Assembly: GCF_036250735.1 (NCBI RefSeq)
Contig: NZ_CP109430.1
Location: 496,001-560,000, forward strand
Source: Streptosporangium sp. NBC_01495
Lineage (GTDB): Bacteria; Actinomycetota; Actinomycetes; Streptosporangiales; Streptosporangiaceae
Reading direction: 5' to 3'
Length of the DNA: 64,000 nucleotides
The notes beneath the pieces are model-generated. The model was not told the origin of the DNA and did not search any database. It saw only the letters and a list, made by a program, of their open reading frames with translations. Both the position numbers and the translations under genes were made by a program. Positions 24,512-33,087 of the stretch are shown piece by piece. The first letter of the stretch is position 1, and the number at the start of each line of letters is the position of its first letter.

Positions 24512-25477
24512 TTGCCGCAGTTCGACCTCCCCCTGGAGCAGCTCCGGGCGTACCGCTATCCGGGCCCCGAGCCGGCCGACTTCGACGAGTTCTGGGCGCT
24601 GACGATGGAGGAGGCGGGGCACTTCCCGCTCGACCCCGTCTTCACCCGGTACGACGGCGAGCTGCGCACGGTCGACGCCTTCGACGTGACGTTCGCCGGT
24701 TACGGCGGCCACCCGATCAAGGGGTGGCTGATACTCCCGGCGGACCGGCCGGGCCCGCTGCCGACGGTCGTCGAGTACCTCGGCTACGGCAGCGGGCGAG
24801 GCATCCCGCTGGAGTCCCTCGCCTACGCCTCGGCCGGATTCGGGCACTTCGTGATGGACACCAGGGGGCAGGGGAGCAGCTGGCGGGCGGGTGACACGGC
24901 CGACCCGTCGGCGAGTGGCCCCGCCGTGCCCGGCTACATGACGCGCGGCATCACCGATCCGCACGACTACTACTTCCGGCGACTGTTCGTCGACGCCGTA
25001 CGGGCCGTCGACGCGGCGGCGGCTCATCCCGACGTGGACGGCGGCCGGATCGCGGTCACCGGGCGCAGCCAGGGCGGTGCGCTGTCGCTGGTCGCGGCCG
25101 GGCTGAGGGACGACGTGGCGGGGGCGATCCCGCACGTGCCGTTCCTCAGCGCGTTCCGCCGGGCCACCGCGATCACCGACAGGGAGCCGTACGCGGAGAT
25201 CGTCCGCTGGTGCTCCATCCACCGCACCGGCCACGAGACGGCGTTCGCCACCCTGGCCTACTTCGACGGCACGTCCTTCGCGACGAGGGCGACCTGCCGG
25301 GGCTCGTTCTCGGTGGCGCTCATGGACGGGGTGTGCCCGCCGTCCACGGTCTTCGCCGCCTACAACGTGTACGGGGGCGAGAAGGACATCACCGTGTGGC
25401 CGTACAACAACCACGAGGGCGGCGGACCCCAGGACCAGCTCCGAACGATCCGGGTTTTGCACGATTTATTCGGCTAA
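24512..25477 (+). CDS. acetyl xylan esterase / cephalosporin C deacetylase-like hydrolase
   Basis: A 321-residue AXE1-family alpha/beta hydrolase. The start is the TTG at 24512 with GAGGTGA upstream. The triad is S186 in GRSQGGA, D272 in ALMDGVCPPST and H301 in YNNHEGG. The family motif RGQGSSW and the FPLDPVFTRYDG opening also fit. Such enzymes deacetylate acetylated sugars and oligosaccharides in the cytoplasm. That agrees with a cluster that imports and processes a decorated sugar. It ends the lactonase-to-esterase unit and is followed by an AT-richer stretch. Confidence 0.9.
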   Translation: MPQFDLPLEQLRAYRYPGPEPADFDEFWALTMEEAGHFPLDPVFTRYDGELRTVDAFDVTFAGYGGHPIKGWLILPADRPGPLPTVVEYLGYGSGRGIPLESLAYASAGFGHFVMDTRGQGSSWRAGDTADPSASGPAVPGYMTRGITDPHDYYFRRLFVDAVRAVDAAAAHPDVDGGRIAVTGRSQGGALSLVAAGLRDDVAGAIPHVPFLSAFRRATAITDREPYAEIVRWCSIHRTGHETAFATLAYFDGTSFATRATCRGSFSVALMDGVCPPSTVFAAYNVYGGEKDITVWPYNNHEGGGPQDQLRTIRVLHDLFG

Positions 25478-25627
25478 ACAGCTCGATCTATGACAAAAGC
25501 CTCTTTGAGGGCTATGTCGTGACAAATTAGCAACATCCAGGGTCTTGCTCGGCTCTGGCATCGGAAGCCAGGATTCAATCCTGCCAGACAAGCGGACAGC
25601 CTGGATGGTTGGGGAAAGGAGGCCGGA
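25478..25627 (+). promoter_or_regulatory. promoter region with GntR-type operator, copy 5
   Basis: 150 bases without a gene and locally AT-richer (25480-25560). TGCCAGACAAGCGGACA (25582-25598) matches 13 of 17 bases of the copy at 20980 and lies 30-46 bases upstream of the zinc dehydrogenase start. It is the most degenerate copy of the set. Confidence 0.45.
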
Positions 25628-26644
25628 GTGAAGTCAGCCCGGCTCTACGGACATGACGACCTGCGTATCGAGGACGTGCCGGACCCGCGCGCCGGATCCG
25701 GTGAGGCGGTCGTCGAGATCCACGCCTCCGGCGTCTGCCCGAGCGACATCCGCAGCTACACCGGCTCGGGTACGGCCAAGCGCGACCCGTGGACCCCCGG
25801 TCACGAGGTGGCCGGAGTGATCACCGAACTCGGGGGCGGCCCGACCGGCGGGTTCTCCGTCGGCGACCGCGTCGTCCTGGACTGGCGCGGGGTGTGCGGC
25901 CGGTGCCACGAGTGCGCCCGGGGCGCGGCCAACTTCTGCGAGAACCTCGTCAAGTTCCCGATCGCCGGGTTCGCCGAGGCGACCGTGATGCCGGTCGGCC
26001 AGCTGCGTACCGTGCCCGACGGGCTGAGCCTGGAGGCGGCGTCGTTCTGCGAGCCCCTCGCCTGCGTCGTCAACGCCCACCGCGGGCTCGCCGTACCGCT
26101 GGCCCGCAACGTCCTGGTGGTCGGCGCGGGCCCGATCGGACTGCTGCACACCCAGGTGGCCCGCGCCCGCGGCGCCCGGGTCATCGTCGCCGACATGAAG
26201 GCCGACCGGCTCGCCACCGCCACCGCCCTCGGTGCCCACGACGTCGTGGACGCCTCGGCGGGGGACACCCGGCAGGCCGTCCGCGCGCTCACCGAGGGGC
26301 GCGGCGCCGACGTCGTCATCGTCACCGTCGGCAGCCCGGCCGTCATCTCGTCGGCCTTCGAGCTGGTCGCCCGCAACGGTGCCGTCAACCTCTTCGCCGG
26401 CACCCACCCCAAGGGGACCGTCGAGCTGAACCCGGACGTCCCCCACTACGACCAGGTCGCCATCACCGGCAGCCACGACTTCATCCCGGACGACTTCGCC
26501 ACGGCCCTGCGCCTCCTGGGGTTCGGCATGGTCGACGTCGCCCCGCTGATCAGCCACCGCTTCTCGCTGGACTCGGTGGTCGACGCCTTCGAGACCACCC
26601 GGCAACAGAAGGGGCTCAAGTCGCTCGTCGTCGCCGGGCACTGA
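25628..26644 (+). CDS. zinc-dependent medium-chain dehydrogenase (sorbitol dehydrogenase-like)
   Basis: A 338-residue MDR protein with GTG start after AAAGGAGG. Catalytic zinc ligands are C37 (SGVCPSD) and H59/E60 (PGHEVAG). The structural zinc lobe is C90, C93, C96 and C104. The Rossmann loop is VGAGPIGLL. The opening KSARLYGHDDLRIEDVP and IHASGVCPSDIRSY fit polyol/sugar dehydrogenases. It probably oxidises a sugar or sugar-acid hydroxyl with NAD. It heads the second half of the cluster, followed by repeats and an aldolase. Confidence 0.93.
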   Translation: MKSARLYGHDDLRIEDVPDPRAGSGEAVVEIHASGVCPSDIRSYTGSGTAKRDPWTPGHEVAGVITELGGGPTGGFSVGDRVVLDWRGVCGRCHECARGAANFCENLVKFPIAGFAEATVMPVGQLRTVPDGLSLEAASFCEPLACVVNAHRGLAVPLARNVLVVGAGPIGLLHTQVARARGARVIVADMKADRLATATALGAHDVVDASAGDTRQAVRALTEGRGADVVIVTVGSPAVISSAFELVARNGAVNLFAGTHPKGTVELNPDVPHYDQVAITGSHDFIPDDFATALRLLGFGMVDVAPLISHRFSLDSVVDAFETTRQQKGLKSLVVAGH

Positions 26645-26800
26645 CACCGCGCACCGTCCCCTAGTGGCACACCTCCACGAACACCGCGCACCGTCCCCTA
26701 GTGCCACACCTCCACGAACACCTCGCACCGTCCCCTCGTACCCGCACCTCCACGAACACCTCGCACCACCCCCTCGTACCCGCCCCCCACCGACACCACT
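26645..26800. repeat. tandem repeat array, unit about 40 bases
   Basis: About four tandem copies of a ~40-base unit containing CACCGCGCACCGTCCCCTAG and ACACCTCCACGAACAC, the first three well conserved and the last degenerate. They directly follow the dehydrogenase stop. The remaining bases to 26903 hold nothing recognisable apart from the ribosome site of the aldolase gene. Confidence 0.75.
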
Positions 26801-26903
26801 TACCGGCCCCGCGCGGAGCACCCCCGCCGCCCTCGGCGCCGGGCCCGTGAAGCACCACCTCGACATGACGCACCGCTCGTCCCTCCGACCGCCTGAGGAA
26901 GTC

Positions 26904-27743
26904 ATGACCACGTCGTTCGCCGAATCCCTCCAGACCAACGGACAGCCGGATACCTCGACCGCCTCCACCGCCTCCACCGCCTCCTGGCCGCGCCGCCGGA
27001 TGCACCACGTCTTCGCCCGCGACGGCAGGGCCGTCATCGCCGCGATGGACGCCGGGATCAAGGGGGTCGCCCCCGGTCTCGCGGACGGCAGGGCGGCCGT
27101 CCGGCGGATCGTGGACGGCGGGGTCGACGCGATCCTCGCCACCATCGGACTGGCCCGCGCGGCCTCTGACGAGCTCGGCGGCACCGGCCTGATCCTGGCG
27201 CTGGACAGCGAGATCCCGTCGGCCGGCTACGGCGTCCAGCAGGCCGTGCGGTGGGGTGCCGACGCCCTCGAACTCAAGGTCTTCCCCGGGAACCCCCAGG
27301 TCACCAAGCTCGGCGAGCTGCGCGAACTGTGCGCGGAGGCGGACCGTTTCGGGATGCCGGTGATGGCCGAGCCGATCCCGGTGTCGTTCAAGGACGTCGA
27401 GGCGCACACGGTGACCAACGTCGCCAACGGCGCGCGCCTGTCGTCGGAGGCCGGCGCCGACTTCGTCAAGGCGCAGTACGTCGGCACCGTCGACGAGTTC
27501 CGCGGTGTGGTGGACGGCTGCCTCGTGCCGCTGCTGGCCCTGGGCGGCCCGATGAAGCCGACTCCGGTGCACGCCCTGCAGATGGCCGCCGACGCCGTCG
27601 AGGCCGGTGCCCGGGGTGTCGTCTACGGCCGCAACATCGTGGAGGCCGAGCGCCCGGACCGGATGGTCGCCGCGCTGGTGGAGATCGTCCACGGCGGCGC
27701 CAGCGTACGGGCCGCCGCCAAGCACCTCAACGCCCCGCTCTGA
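26904..27743 (+). CDS. class I aldolase, DeoC/LacD/DhnA-like
   Basis: A 279-residue protein from the ATG at 26904 (MTTSFAESLQTNGQ) with GAGGAA upstream; the frame is open to 26664 but crosses the tandem repeats. The TIM-barrel aldolase shows GVDAILATIGLA, GADALELKVFPGNP (K125) and ADFVKAQYVGT, where K189 is the likely Schiff-base lysine. GLVYGRN-like GARGVVYGRNIVEAE forms the phosphate-binding end. The family includes tagatose- and sulfofructose-bisphosphate aldolases and LsrF. With the FGGY kinase downstream, it probably cleaves a phosphorylated sugar or sugar acid. The first ~28 residues are Thr/Ser-rich and not part of the barrel. Confidence 0.88.
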   Translation: MTTSFAESLQTNGQPDTSTASTASTASWPRRRMHHVFARDGRAVIAAMDAGIKGVAPGLADGRAAVRRIVDGGVDAILATIGLARAASDELGGTGLILALDSEIPSAGYGVQQAVRWGADALELKVFPGNPQVTKLGELRELCAEADRFGMPVMAEPIPVSFKDVEAHTVTNVANGARLSSEAGADFVKAQYVGTVDEFRGVVDGCLVPLLALGGPMKPTPVHALQMAADAVEAGARGVVYGRNIVEAERPDRMVAALVEIVHGGASVRAAAKHLNAPL

Positions 27744-28002
27744 ACACCCCGCACGCCCGGCCGATCCACGACCCGGCGGATCACCCCCACAGCCGACCGG
27801 CCCACGACCCGACGGCCCACGCCCCGACGGACCCGCCCCGACGGACCGACCCAACCCGACCGACCCGACCCGACCGACCCGACCCGACCGACCCGACCCG
27901 ACGTGACGAGACCGACCGACCCAACCCGACCCGACCTGACGAGACCTGACGTGACCGACTGAGCGGACCTCAGGCCCGACCGACCCGACCGAAGGGGAGC
28001 CG
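27744..28002. repeat. low-complexity GACCC-rich repeats
   Basis: A gene-free gap of 259 bases. From about 27840 to 27990 it consists of irregular tandem GACCCGACC/GACCGACCC units interrupted by GTGACGAGA. It probably arises by slippage. The ribosome site AGGGGAG for the next gene ends the gap. Confidence 0.75.
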
Positions 28003-29100
28003 ATGACCACCGAGCCCACAGGCGAACGGATGCGCGCCGCCGTCTTCCACGGCGGCCGGGACATCCGGGTCGAGTCCGTGCCGGTCCCCCTGCCGGGACC
28101 CGGTGAGGTCCTCGTCCGGGTCGGCGCCGCCGGGATCTGCGGCAGCGACGTGCTGGCCTTCCGCGGCCTGGGCCCGTGGCAGCACAGCGCCGACGCCCCC
28201 GGCCGGGATGGGCACGAGCTGGCGGGCGAGGTCGCCGCGCTCGGTCCCGGGGTCACCGGGCTCGCCGTGGGACAGCGGGTCGCCGTCGAGCCCAGACACC
28301 TGATCGCCTGTGGCGAGTGCCCCCCGTGCCTGGCCGGGCGTGCCCACCTGTGCCGCAGGCGCGGGTACGTCGGCGACCGGCACGTGACGAGCGAGGGCTT
28401 CGCCGAGTACGACCTGTGCCCGGCGGAGCGGGCCCACCCGCTGCCCGGCCACGTCTCGCTCGGCGCGGGCGCGATCCTCGACTGCTACGCCTGCGGGGTC
28501 CACACCTACAACCTGGTGGAGACCGCCCTGGCGGAGACGCCGGGCGGGGTCATGGTGATCCTGGGGGCCGGGACGATGGGGCTCACCATGGGCCAGGTGG
28601 CCCGCTCCCACGGGCTACGCGTGCTGCTGACCGGCACCAGCCGGGAGTCGCTCGACCTCGCGCTCAGGGCCGGTGCCGCCGACGAGGTGGTGCTGGTGGG
28701 GTCCGAGGACCCCGCCGAGGCCGTCGCCGCCCTCACCGAGGGGCGCGGCGCGGACGTGGTGGTCGACGCGGTCGCCATCCCGCAGGTCACGCTCCAGCAG
28801 GCCGTGGAGCTGGTCACCCCCGGCGGGCAGGTCTGCGTGCTCGGCGTCTTCGCCACGCCGCCCCGGCTCGACCCGCACCTCGCGTACGTCAAGGAGGTCT
28901 CCCTGCACTGGTCGAACAGCTACGGCACGCACCGGGGCGGGTCGGAGTACGTCACGGCGCTGGAGCTGGTCGCCTCCGGCGCGGTGGCGGCCGATCCGCT
29001 GATCACCCACCGGTTCCCGCTGGAGCGGATACGCGAGGCGTTCGTCGCCGCCGACGAGAAGGACGCCTCGCTCGCCATGAAGGTCATCATCCAACCCTGA
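28003..29100 (+). CDS. second zinc-dependent medium-chain dehydrogenase
   Basis: A 365-residue MDR protein. Catalytic zinc ligands are C46 (GICGSDV) and H71/E72 (DGHELAG). Structural zinc cysteines are C103, C106, C109 and C117. The Rossmann loop is LGAGTMGLT. It differs clearly from the one at 25628 and is closer to threonine/sorbitol dehydrogenases of the GICGSD type. Two dehydrogenases of this class in one cluster suggest two oxidation steps or alternative substrates. The ATG follows AAGGGGAG. It lies upstream of the FGGY kinase. Confidence 0.93.
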   Translation: MTTEPTGERMRAAVFHGGRDIRVESVPVPLPGPGEVLVRVGAAGICGSDVLAFRGLGPWQHSADAPGRDGHELAGEVAALGPGVTGLAVGQRVAVEPRHLIACGECPPCLAGRAHLCRRRGYVGDRHVTSEGFAEYDLCPAERAHPLPGHVSLGAGAILDCYACGVHTYNLVETALAETPGGVMVILGAGTMGLTMGQVARSHGLRVLLTGTSRESLDLALRAGAADEVVLVGSEDPAEAVAALTEGRGADVVVDAVAIPQVTLQQAVELVTPGGQVCVLGVFATPPRLDPHLAYVKEVSLHWSNSYGTHRGGSEYVTALELVASGAVAADPLITHRFPLERIREAFVAADEKDASLAMKVIIQP

Positions 29101-29190
29101 CCCGCCCGCAGCCCCGCGAGGCCCTCGCCCACCGAAGGTCCCTCAGAGCCCCGCCCACCGAAGATCCCCGCGAAGCCCTCGCCCACCGAA
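29101..29190. repeat. three imperfect ~30-base tandem repeats before the kinase gene
   Basis: Three units around CCCGCGAAGCCCTCGCCCAC-CGAAG run up to the ribosome binding site; the last unit merges into GGAGGTGATC of the kinase gene. Both ends of the array abut genes. The unit is different from the other arrays of the cluster. Confidence 0.7.
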
Positions 29191-29203
29191 GGAGGTGATC
29201 CCG

Positions 29204-30703
29204 TTGTCCCAGCGCCGTTACGTACTCGCCGTCGACCAGGGTTCCAGCGGTACGAAGGCCGCTGTCTTCGACGACACCGGCCGCCCGCTGCGGCAGGCCC
29301 GGCGCCGTACCGCGGTCGCCCACCCCGAGGTCGTGGCGGCCGAGGCCGACCCGGAGGGCTGGTGGCGGGCGCTGGTCGAGTGCGTCGGAGAGGTCCTCGA
29401 AGGGCCGGTGCCGGCCGGCCGGATCGAGGCGGTCGCGCTCTGCGGCTTCATGCACACCCTGGTGCCGGTCGGCGACGACGGCGCGGTGACCGGACCGGCG
29501 CTGCTCTGGCCGGACCAGCGACCGCTGGCGGACGCCCCACCGGCGGCGGCGTCCGGCTCGTGTGTCGAGCGGATCCGCTGGTGGACGGCAGGCAACCCGG
29601 GCGCCGCCGCCAGGACGCGCTGGTACCTGCCGGTCAAGGACTTCCTGCGGCTGCGGCTGACCGGGACGGTGGGCACCGACGGCTACGAGGCGGGTGGCAC
29701 CGGTTTCGTCGACGCGGCCACCGGCACCTGGTCTCCGGCGACGGCCGCGCACGCGGGGATCACGGTGGACAGGCTCCCGCCGATCCGCGGGCCGCTCGAC
29801 ATCGCGGGCGAGGTGACCGAGGCCGCCGCGGCCCTGACCGGGCTGGTCGCCGGTACGCCGGTCGCGGTCGGTACCGGCGACTGGATGGCGACGCTGCTCG
29901 GCTCGGCGGCCGTCCTGCCGGGCAGGGCCTGCGTCTACCTCGGCACTGCCGGGGCGATCGGCGGGTTCGCGTCACCGTCCGCCGCCGCGCGCCTGGCGGA
30001 GCCGCTCTGCTTCGCCGCCGCCACGGCCACCGGCTCCGCTCTGGACTGGCTCGCCGGCCTCGTCACCGACGACGACGGCGGTGGAGGTGGGGCCGGTGCG
30101 CTCGCCGAGGCGGCCGGAGAGGTCCCCCCAGGGGCGCGCGGCGTGGTCTTCCTGCCGCACCTCATGGGAGAACGCGGCGACGGGCCACGGCCCGCCGCGC
30201 GGGGCGCGGTGCTCGGGCTCACCCTGGCCCACGGCCGCGCCGACCTGGCCCGCGCGGTGCTGGAGGGCACCGCGATGTGGCTGCGGGCGATCGCCGGTGT
30301 CGAGCTGGAACGCCGCGACCCGGCCGAGCTCGTCGCCGTCGGAGGAGGCGCGCGGAGCGATCTGTGGCTGCGCGTCCTCGCGGCGGTGCTGGACCGCGAC
30401 CTGACCGTACCCGAGACGACCGAGGCGGGGCTGCTCGGTGGCGCGCTCATCGCGGCCACCGCCGTCGACCTCGGCGGTCAGGAAGGTCAGGAGGGCCAGG
30501 GCGGTTCAGGCCTGGCGGACCGCCGCGACCGGTGGGTGCGGGCCGTCAGGACCGTGCCCGCCGAACCGGGCCTGGTGAAGGACTACCAACCGCTCTACGA
30601 CGAGTTCCTGCGGGTCGAGGCGCTGGCCGTCGCGGCCGACGCCGACCGCTGGGAACCCCACGAACCTCCACGGCCGGTCCCCGGACGTGGGCGTCACCGG
30701 TAG
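29204..30703 (+). CDS. FGGY family carbohydrate kinase
   Basis: A ~499-residue protein from the TTG at 29204, chosen because GGAGGTGA lies nine bases ahead; the GTG at 29195 is part of that ribosome site. The first phosphate motif is YVLAVDQGSSGTKAAVFDD. Later motifs include ALLWPDQR, GTGDWMATLLGSAAV, LPHLMGERGD and the C-terminal VAVGGGARSDLWLRVLAAVL of the ATPase domain. FGGY kinases phosphorylate sugars and polyols such as xylulose, gluconate or erythritol. The substrate here should match the ABC transporter cargo after oxidation. A short Gly/Gln/Glu-rich insertion (GGQEGQEGQGG) lies near the C-terminus. Confidence 0.93.
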   Translation: MSQRRYVLAVDQGSSGTKAAVFDDTGRPLRQARRRTAVAHPEVVAAEADPEGWWRALVECVGEVLEGPVPAGRIEAVALCGFMHTLVPVGDDGAVTGPALLWPDQRPLADAPPAAASGSCVERIRWWTAGNPGAAARTRWYLPVKDFLRLRLTGTVGTDGYEAGGTGFVDAATGTWSPATAAHAGITVDRLPPIRGPLDIAGEVTEAAAALTGLVAGTPVAVGTGDWMATLLGSAAVLPGRACVYLGTAGAIGGFASPSAAARLAEPLCFAAATATGSALDWLAGLVTDDDGGGGGAGALAEAAGEVPPGARGVVFLPHLMGERGDGPRPAARGAVLGLTLAHGRADLARAVLEGTAMWLRAIAGVELERRDPAELVAVGGGARSDLWLRVLAAVLDRDLTVPETTEAGLLGGALIAATAVDLGGQEGQEGQGGSGLADRRDRWVRAVRTVPAEPGLVKDYQPLYDEFLRVEALAVAADADRWEPHEPPRPVPGRGRHR

Positions 30704-30799
30704 CCCGGCCCTCACGGGCTGTGCTGCGCGACGACAACAGGAGCAAGCGCGCGGGGGCGCTCATACAACGCTACCGAGACAGCCATGCCAGGAGTGAAA

Positions 30800-32110
30800 A
30801 TGCAACGACCGTGGAGAAGCGCAGTCAAGGTCACCACCACCGCGACCGCCGTGGCGTTACTGCTGACGGTGTCCGCCTGCGGGGATGACACCCCCGAGGC
30901 CGCGAGCGGGACCGCCGGAGAGGTGACCGGTGCGATAAACGTGTGGATGGGCGACCCCATCGGCACCACCCAGCAGCCGACGATCGTCCAGCTCGCCAAG
31001 GACTACGAGGCCGCCCACGCCGGTACCAAGGTCAACCTGAGGTTCCTCGGCGCCGACGCCCACCAGACCTACCTGACCAGCATCGCGGGCGGGACCGTGC
31101 CCTGCGTCGCCCTGATCGGCAACACCTGGAGCCCGGAGTTCGCCGGACTGCAGGCGCTGGAGCCGATCGCGCAGGATCCCACGTCCATGAAGGGCAAGTA
31201 CACGCAGAGCATGATCGACTCGACCGTGCTCGACGGCGTCTCGTACGCGGTGCCCTACGACACCGGAGTCCGGGCCCTCATCTACCGCAAGGACCTCCTC
31301 GACAAGGAGGGGCTCGGCGCGCCGAAGACCTGGGACGAGCTGCTGACGGCGGCGACCACGGTGCAGAAGGCCAACCCGGGTGTCAACGGCTACGGGATCA
31401 TCGGTGGCAACGCCTGGTACTACCTGCCGATGGTCTGGCAGTGGGGCGGTGACATCGCCACCCAGGAGGGCGGCGCCTGGAAGGCCCAGGTGGCCTCGCC
31501 CGAGGCGACCGCCGCGTTCACCTTCTACGCGGAGCTGCTGACCAAGCACAACCTCTCGCCGAAGGGGTCGGTCACCTGGCAGGGCGCCGACGCGGCCAAG
31601 GCGTTCGCGCTGGGCCAGGTCGCGATGATGGTGGGCGGCAGCTGGGACCTCAAGACGATCCTGGCGCAGAACCCCGAGATGGAGAAGCAGCTCGGCACGG
31701 CGCCGCTGCCCAGCGGTCCGGGTGGCAACAACGACACCTTCGCCGGGGGCAGCAACCTCGCCATCTTCAAGGGCTGCGAGAACAAGGCGACCGCGAAGAG
31801 CTTCGTGGACTTCATGCTGGAGACCGACAACCTGGTCTCCGTCACGACGAAGATCGGCCTGCTGCCGGCCACCACGGACGCGCTGGAGCGTGAGCGTACG
31901 ACCGGCTCGTTCTCCACCCCGCTGCTCAAGGCGTACGCCGAGCAGGCGCCGCACACCCGCTCGATCCCGCCGGTGGCGACCTGGGGCAAGGTCGAGGGGA
32001 CCGGCGCGATCGTGAACGCCATGCAGGCGATCATGAACGGCCAGAAGACGCCCGAGGCGGCGATGCAGGAACTGGCCGGTCAGATCGACGCGGCGATCGG
32101 CAAGCAATGA
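30800..32110 (+). CDS. ABC transporter substrate-binding lipoprotein (sugar type)
   Basis: A 436-residue extracytoplasmic solute-binding protein of the MalE/UgpB class. The ATG at 30800 is preceded by AGGAG at five to six bases. The signal peptide ends in a lipobox LTVSAC (C27), so it is anchored to the membrane. Family motifs are GAINVWMGDPIG, YAVPYDTGVRALIYRKDLLD and GYGIIGGNAWYYLPMVWQWGG. It is first of three transport genes; its stop overlaps the start of the next by four bases. It delivers the presumed sugar derivative to the two permeases. Confidence 0.93.
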   Translation: MQRPWRSAVKVTTTATAVALLLTVSACGDDTPEAASGTAGEVTGAINVWMGDPIGTTQQPTIVQLAKDYEAAHAGTKVNLRFLGADAHQTYLTSIAGGTVPCVALIGNTWSPEFAGLQALEPIAQDPTSMKGKYTQSMIDSTVLDGVSYAVPYDTGVRALIYRKDLLDKEGLGAPKTWDELLTAATTVQKANPGVNGYGIIGGNAWYYLPMVWQWGGDIATQEGGAWKAQVASPEATAAFTFYAELLTKHNLSPKGSVTWQGADAAKAFALGQVAMMVGGSWDLKTILAQNPEMEKQLGTAPLPSGPGGNNDTFAGGSNLAIFKGCENKATAKSFVDFMLETDNLVSVTTKIGLLPATTDALERERTTGSFSTPLLKAYAEQAPHTRSIPPVATWGKVEGTGAIVNAMQAIMNGQKTPEAAMQELAGQIDAAIGKQ

Positions 32111-33087
32111 CGTCCACCGCTTCCAAACTCGGTAGGCGGGCGCGTGTGAACGCGCCCGCCCCCCGGGGCGGACCTCGGGGGACACCGCCCCCGGCCGGTC
32201 GGCGCCCCCGGTTCCGCTTCGACCGGCACGGGCTGCCCGGCCTGCTGCTCGCGCCGCTGCTGGTGGTCGTGATCGGGGTCGTCGGCTACCCGATCGTCCG
32301 GACGATCTGGCTCTCCTTCCACGAGGGCGAGTACCTGCGCACCGGCCCGTGGAACGGCCTGGCCAACTACGGCGAGCTGTTCACCGATCCGTACTTCCTC
32401 GCCGCGCTGCTGCGCACCACGATGTTCGCGATCGTCTGCGTGGGCGGCACGCTGCTGGTCAGCCTGGCGGTCGCGCTGGTGCTCGACGCGGGGCCGTGGA
32501 TGGCGCGGGTCGTCACGGTGATCGTGCTGCTGCCCTGGGCCATGCCCAGGGTCGCCTCCGGCATCGTCTGGAAGTGGATCTTCAACGACCAGTACGGCAT
32601 AGCGAACTGGCTGCTGGTCGGCATCGGGCTGGATCAGTTCGAGGGGTACGCGTGGTTCAACAGCGGGTTCACCTCGCTGGTGGCGATCACGATCGCGGTG
32701 GTCTGGCACTCGGTGCCGTTCATCGCGATCTCGATGCTGGCCGGGCTGCGTGCCACCCGGGGCGAGGTGCTGGAGGCCGCCAGGGTCGACGGGGCCACCT
32801 TCACACAGAGCCTGCTGCGGGTCCGGCTGCCGATGATGAAGCCGCTGCTGACCATCCTCGGCGTGATGTCGACGATCTTCGCGTACCAGTCGTTCGACCA
32901 CTTCGTGGTGATGACCACCCCGCCGGGCGGTCCCAGTCACAGTACCGAGGTGCTCTCGCTGCTCACCTGGCTGCAGGCGTTCACCGTGCTCGACCAGGGC
33001 ACCGCCGCGGCGATGGCGGTCGTCACGTTCGTGCTGCTGGCCGGTATCACCGCGATCTACGTCAGGCTGACGAAGGAGGACAAGTGA
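32107..33087 (+). CDS. ABC sugar transporter permease (MalF-like)
   Basis: A 326-residue protein with six predicted membrane segments and a ~35-residue basic cytoplasmic N-terminus. The EAA loop that contacts the ATPase is EVLEAARVDGATFTQSLLRV. Start and stop overlap the neighbours by four bases each (ATGA, GTGA), giving tight coupling. The first segment is GLLLAPLLVVVIGVVGYPIV and a following periplasmic region includes GEYLRTGPWNGLANYGELF. It partners the MalG-like permease. Confidence 0.93.
   Translation: MTSTASKLGRRARVNAPAPRGGPRGTPPPAGRRPRFRFDRHGLPGLLLAPLLVVVIGVVGYPIVRTIWLSFHEGEYLRTGPWNGLANYGELFTDPYFLAALLRTTMFAIVCVGGTLLVSLAVALVLDAGPWMARVVTVIVLLPWAMPRVASGIVWKWIFNDQYGIANWLLVGIGLDQFEGYAWFNSGFTSLVAITIAVVWHSVPFIAISMLAGLRATRGEVLEAARVDGATFTQSLLRVRLPMMKPLLTILGVMSTIFAYQSFDHFVVMTTPPGGPSHSTEVLSLLTWLQAFTVLDQGTAAAMAVVTFVLLAGITAIYVRLTKEDK

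Noticed and set aside
27744..28002. GACCC repeats considered as a CRISPR array
   Set aside because: Units are 5-9 bases, contiguous and irregular, with no spacers and no cas genes. No CRISPR array is seen anywhere in the window.
26661..28256. 531-codon leftward frame over the aldolase gene and repeats
   Set aside because: Composition follows the tandem repeats and the antisense of a real aldolase; no ribosome site.
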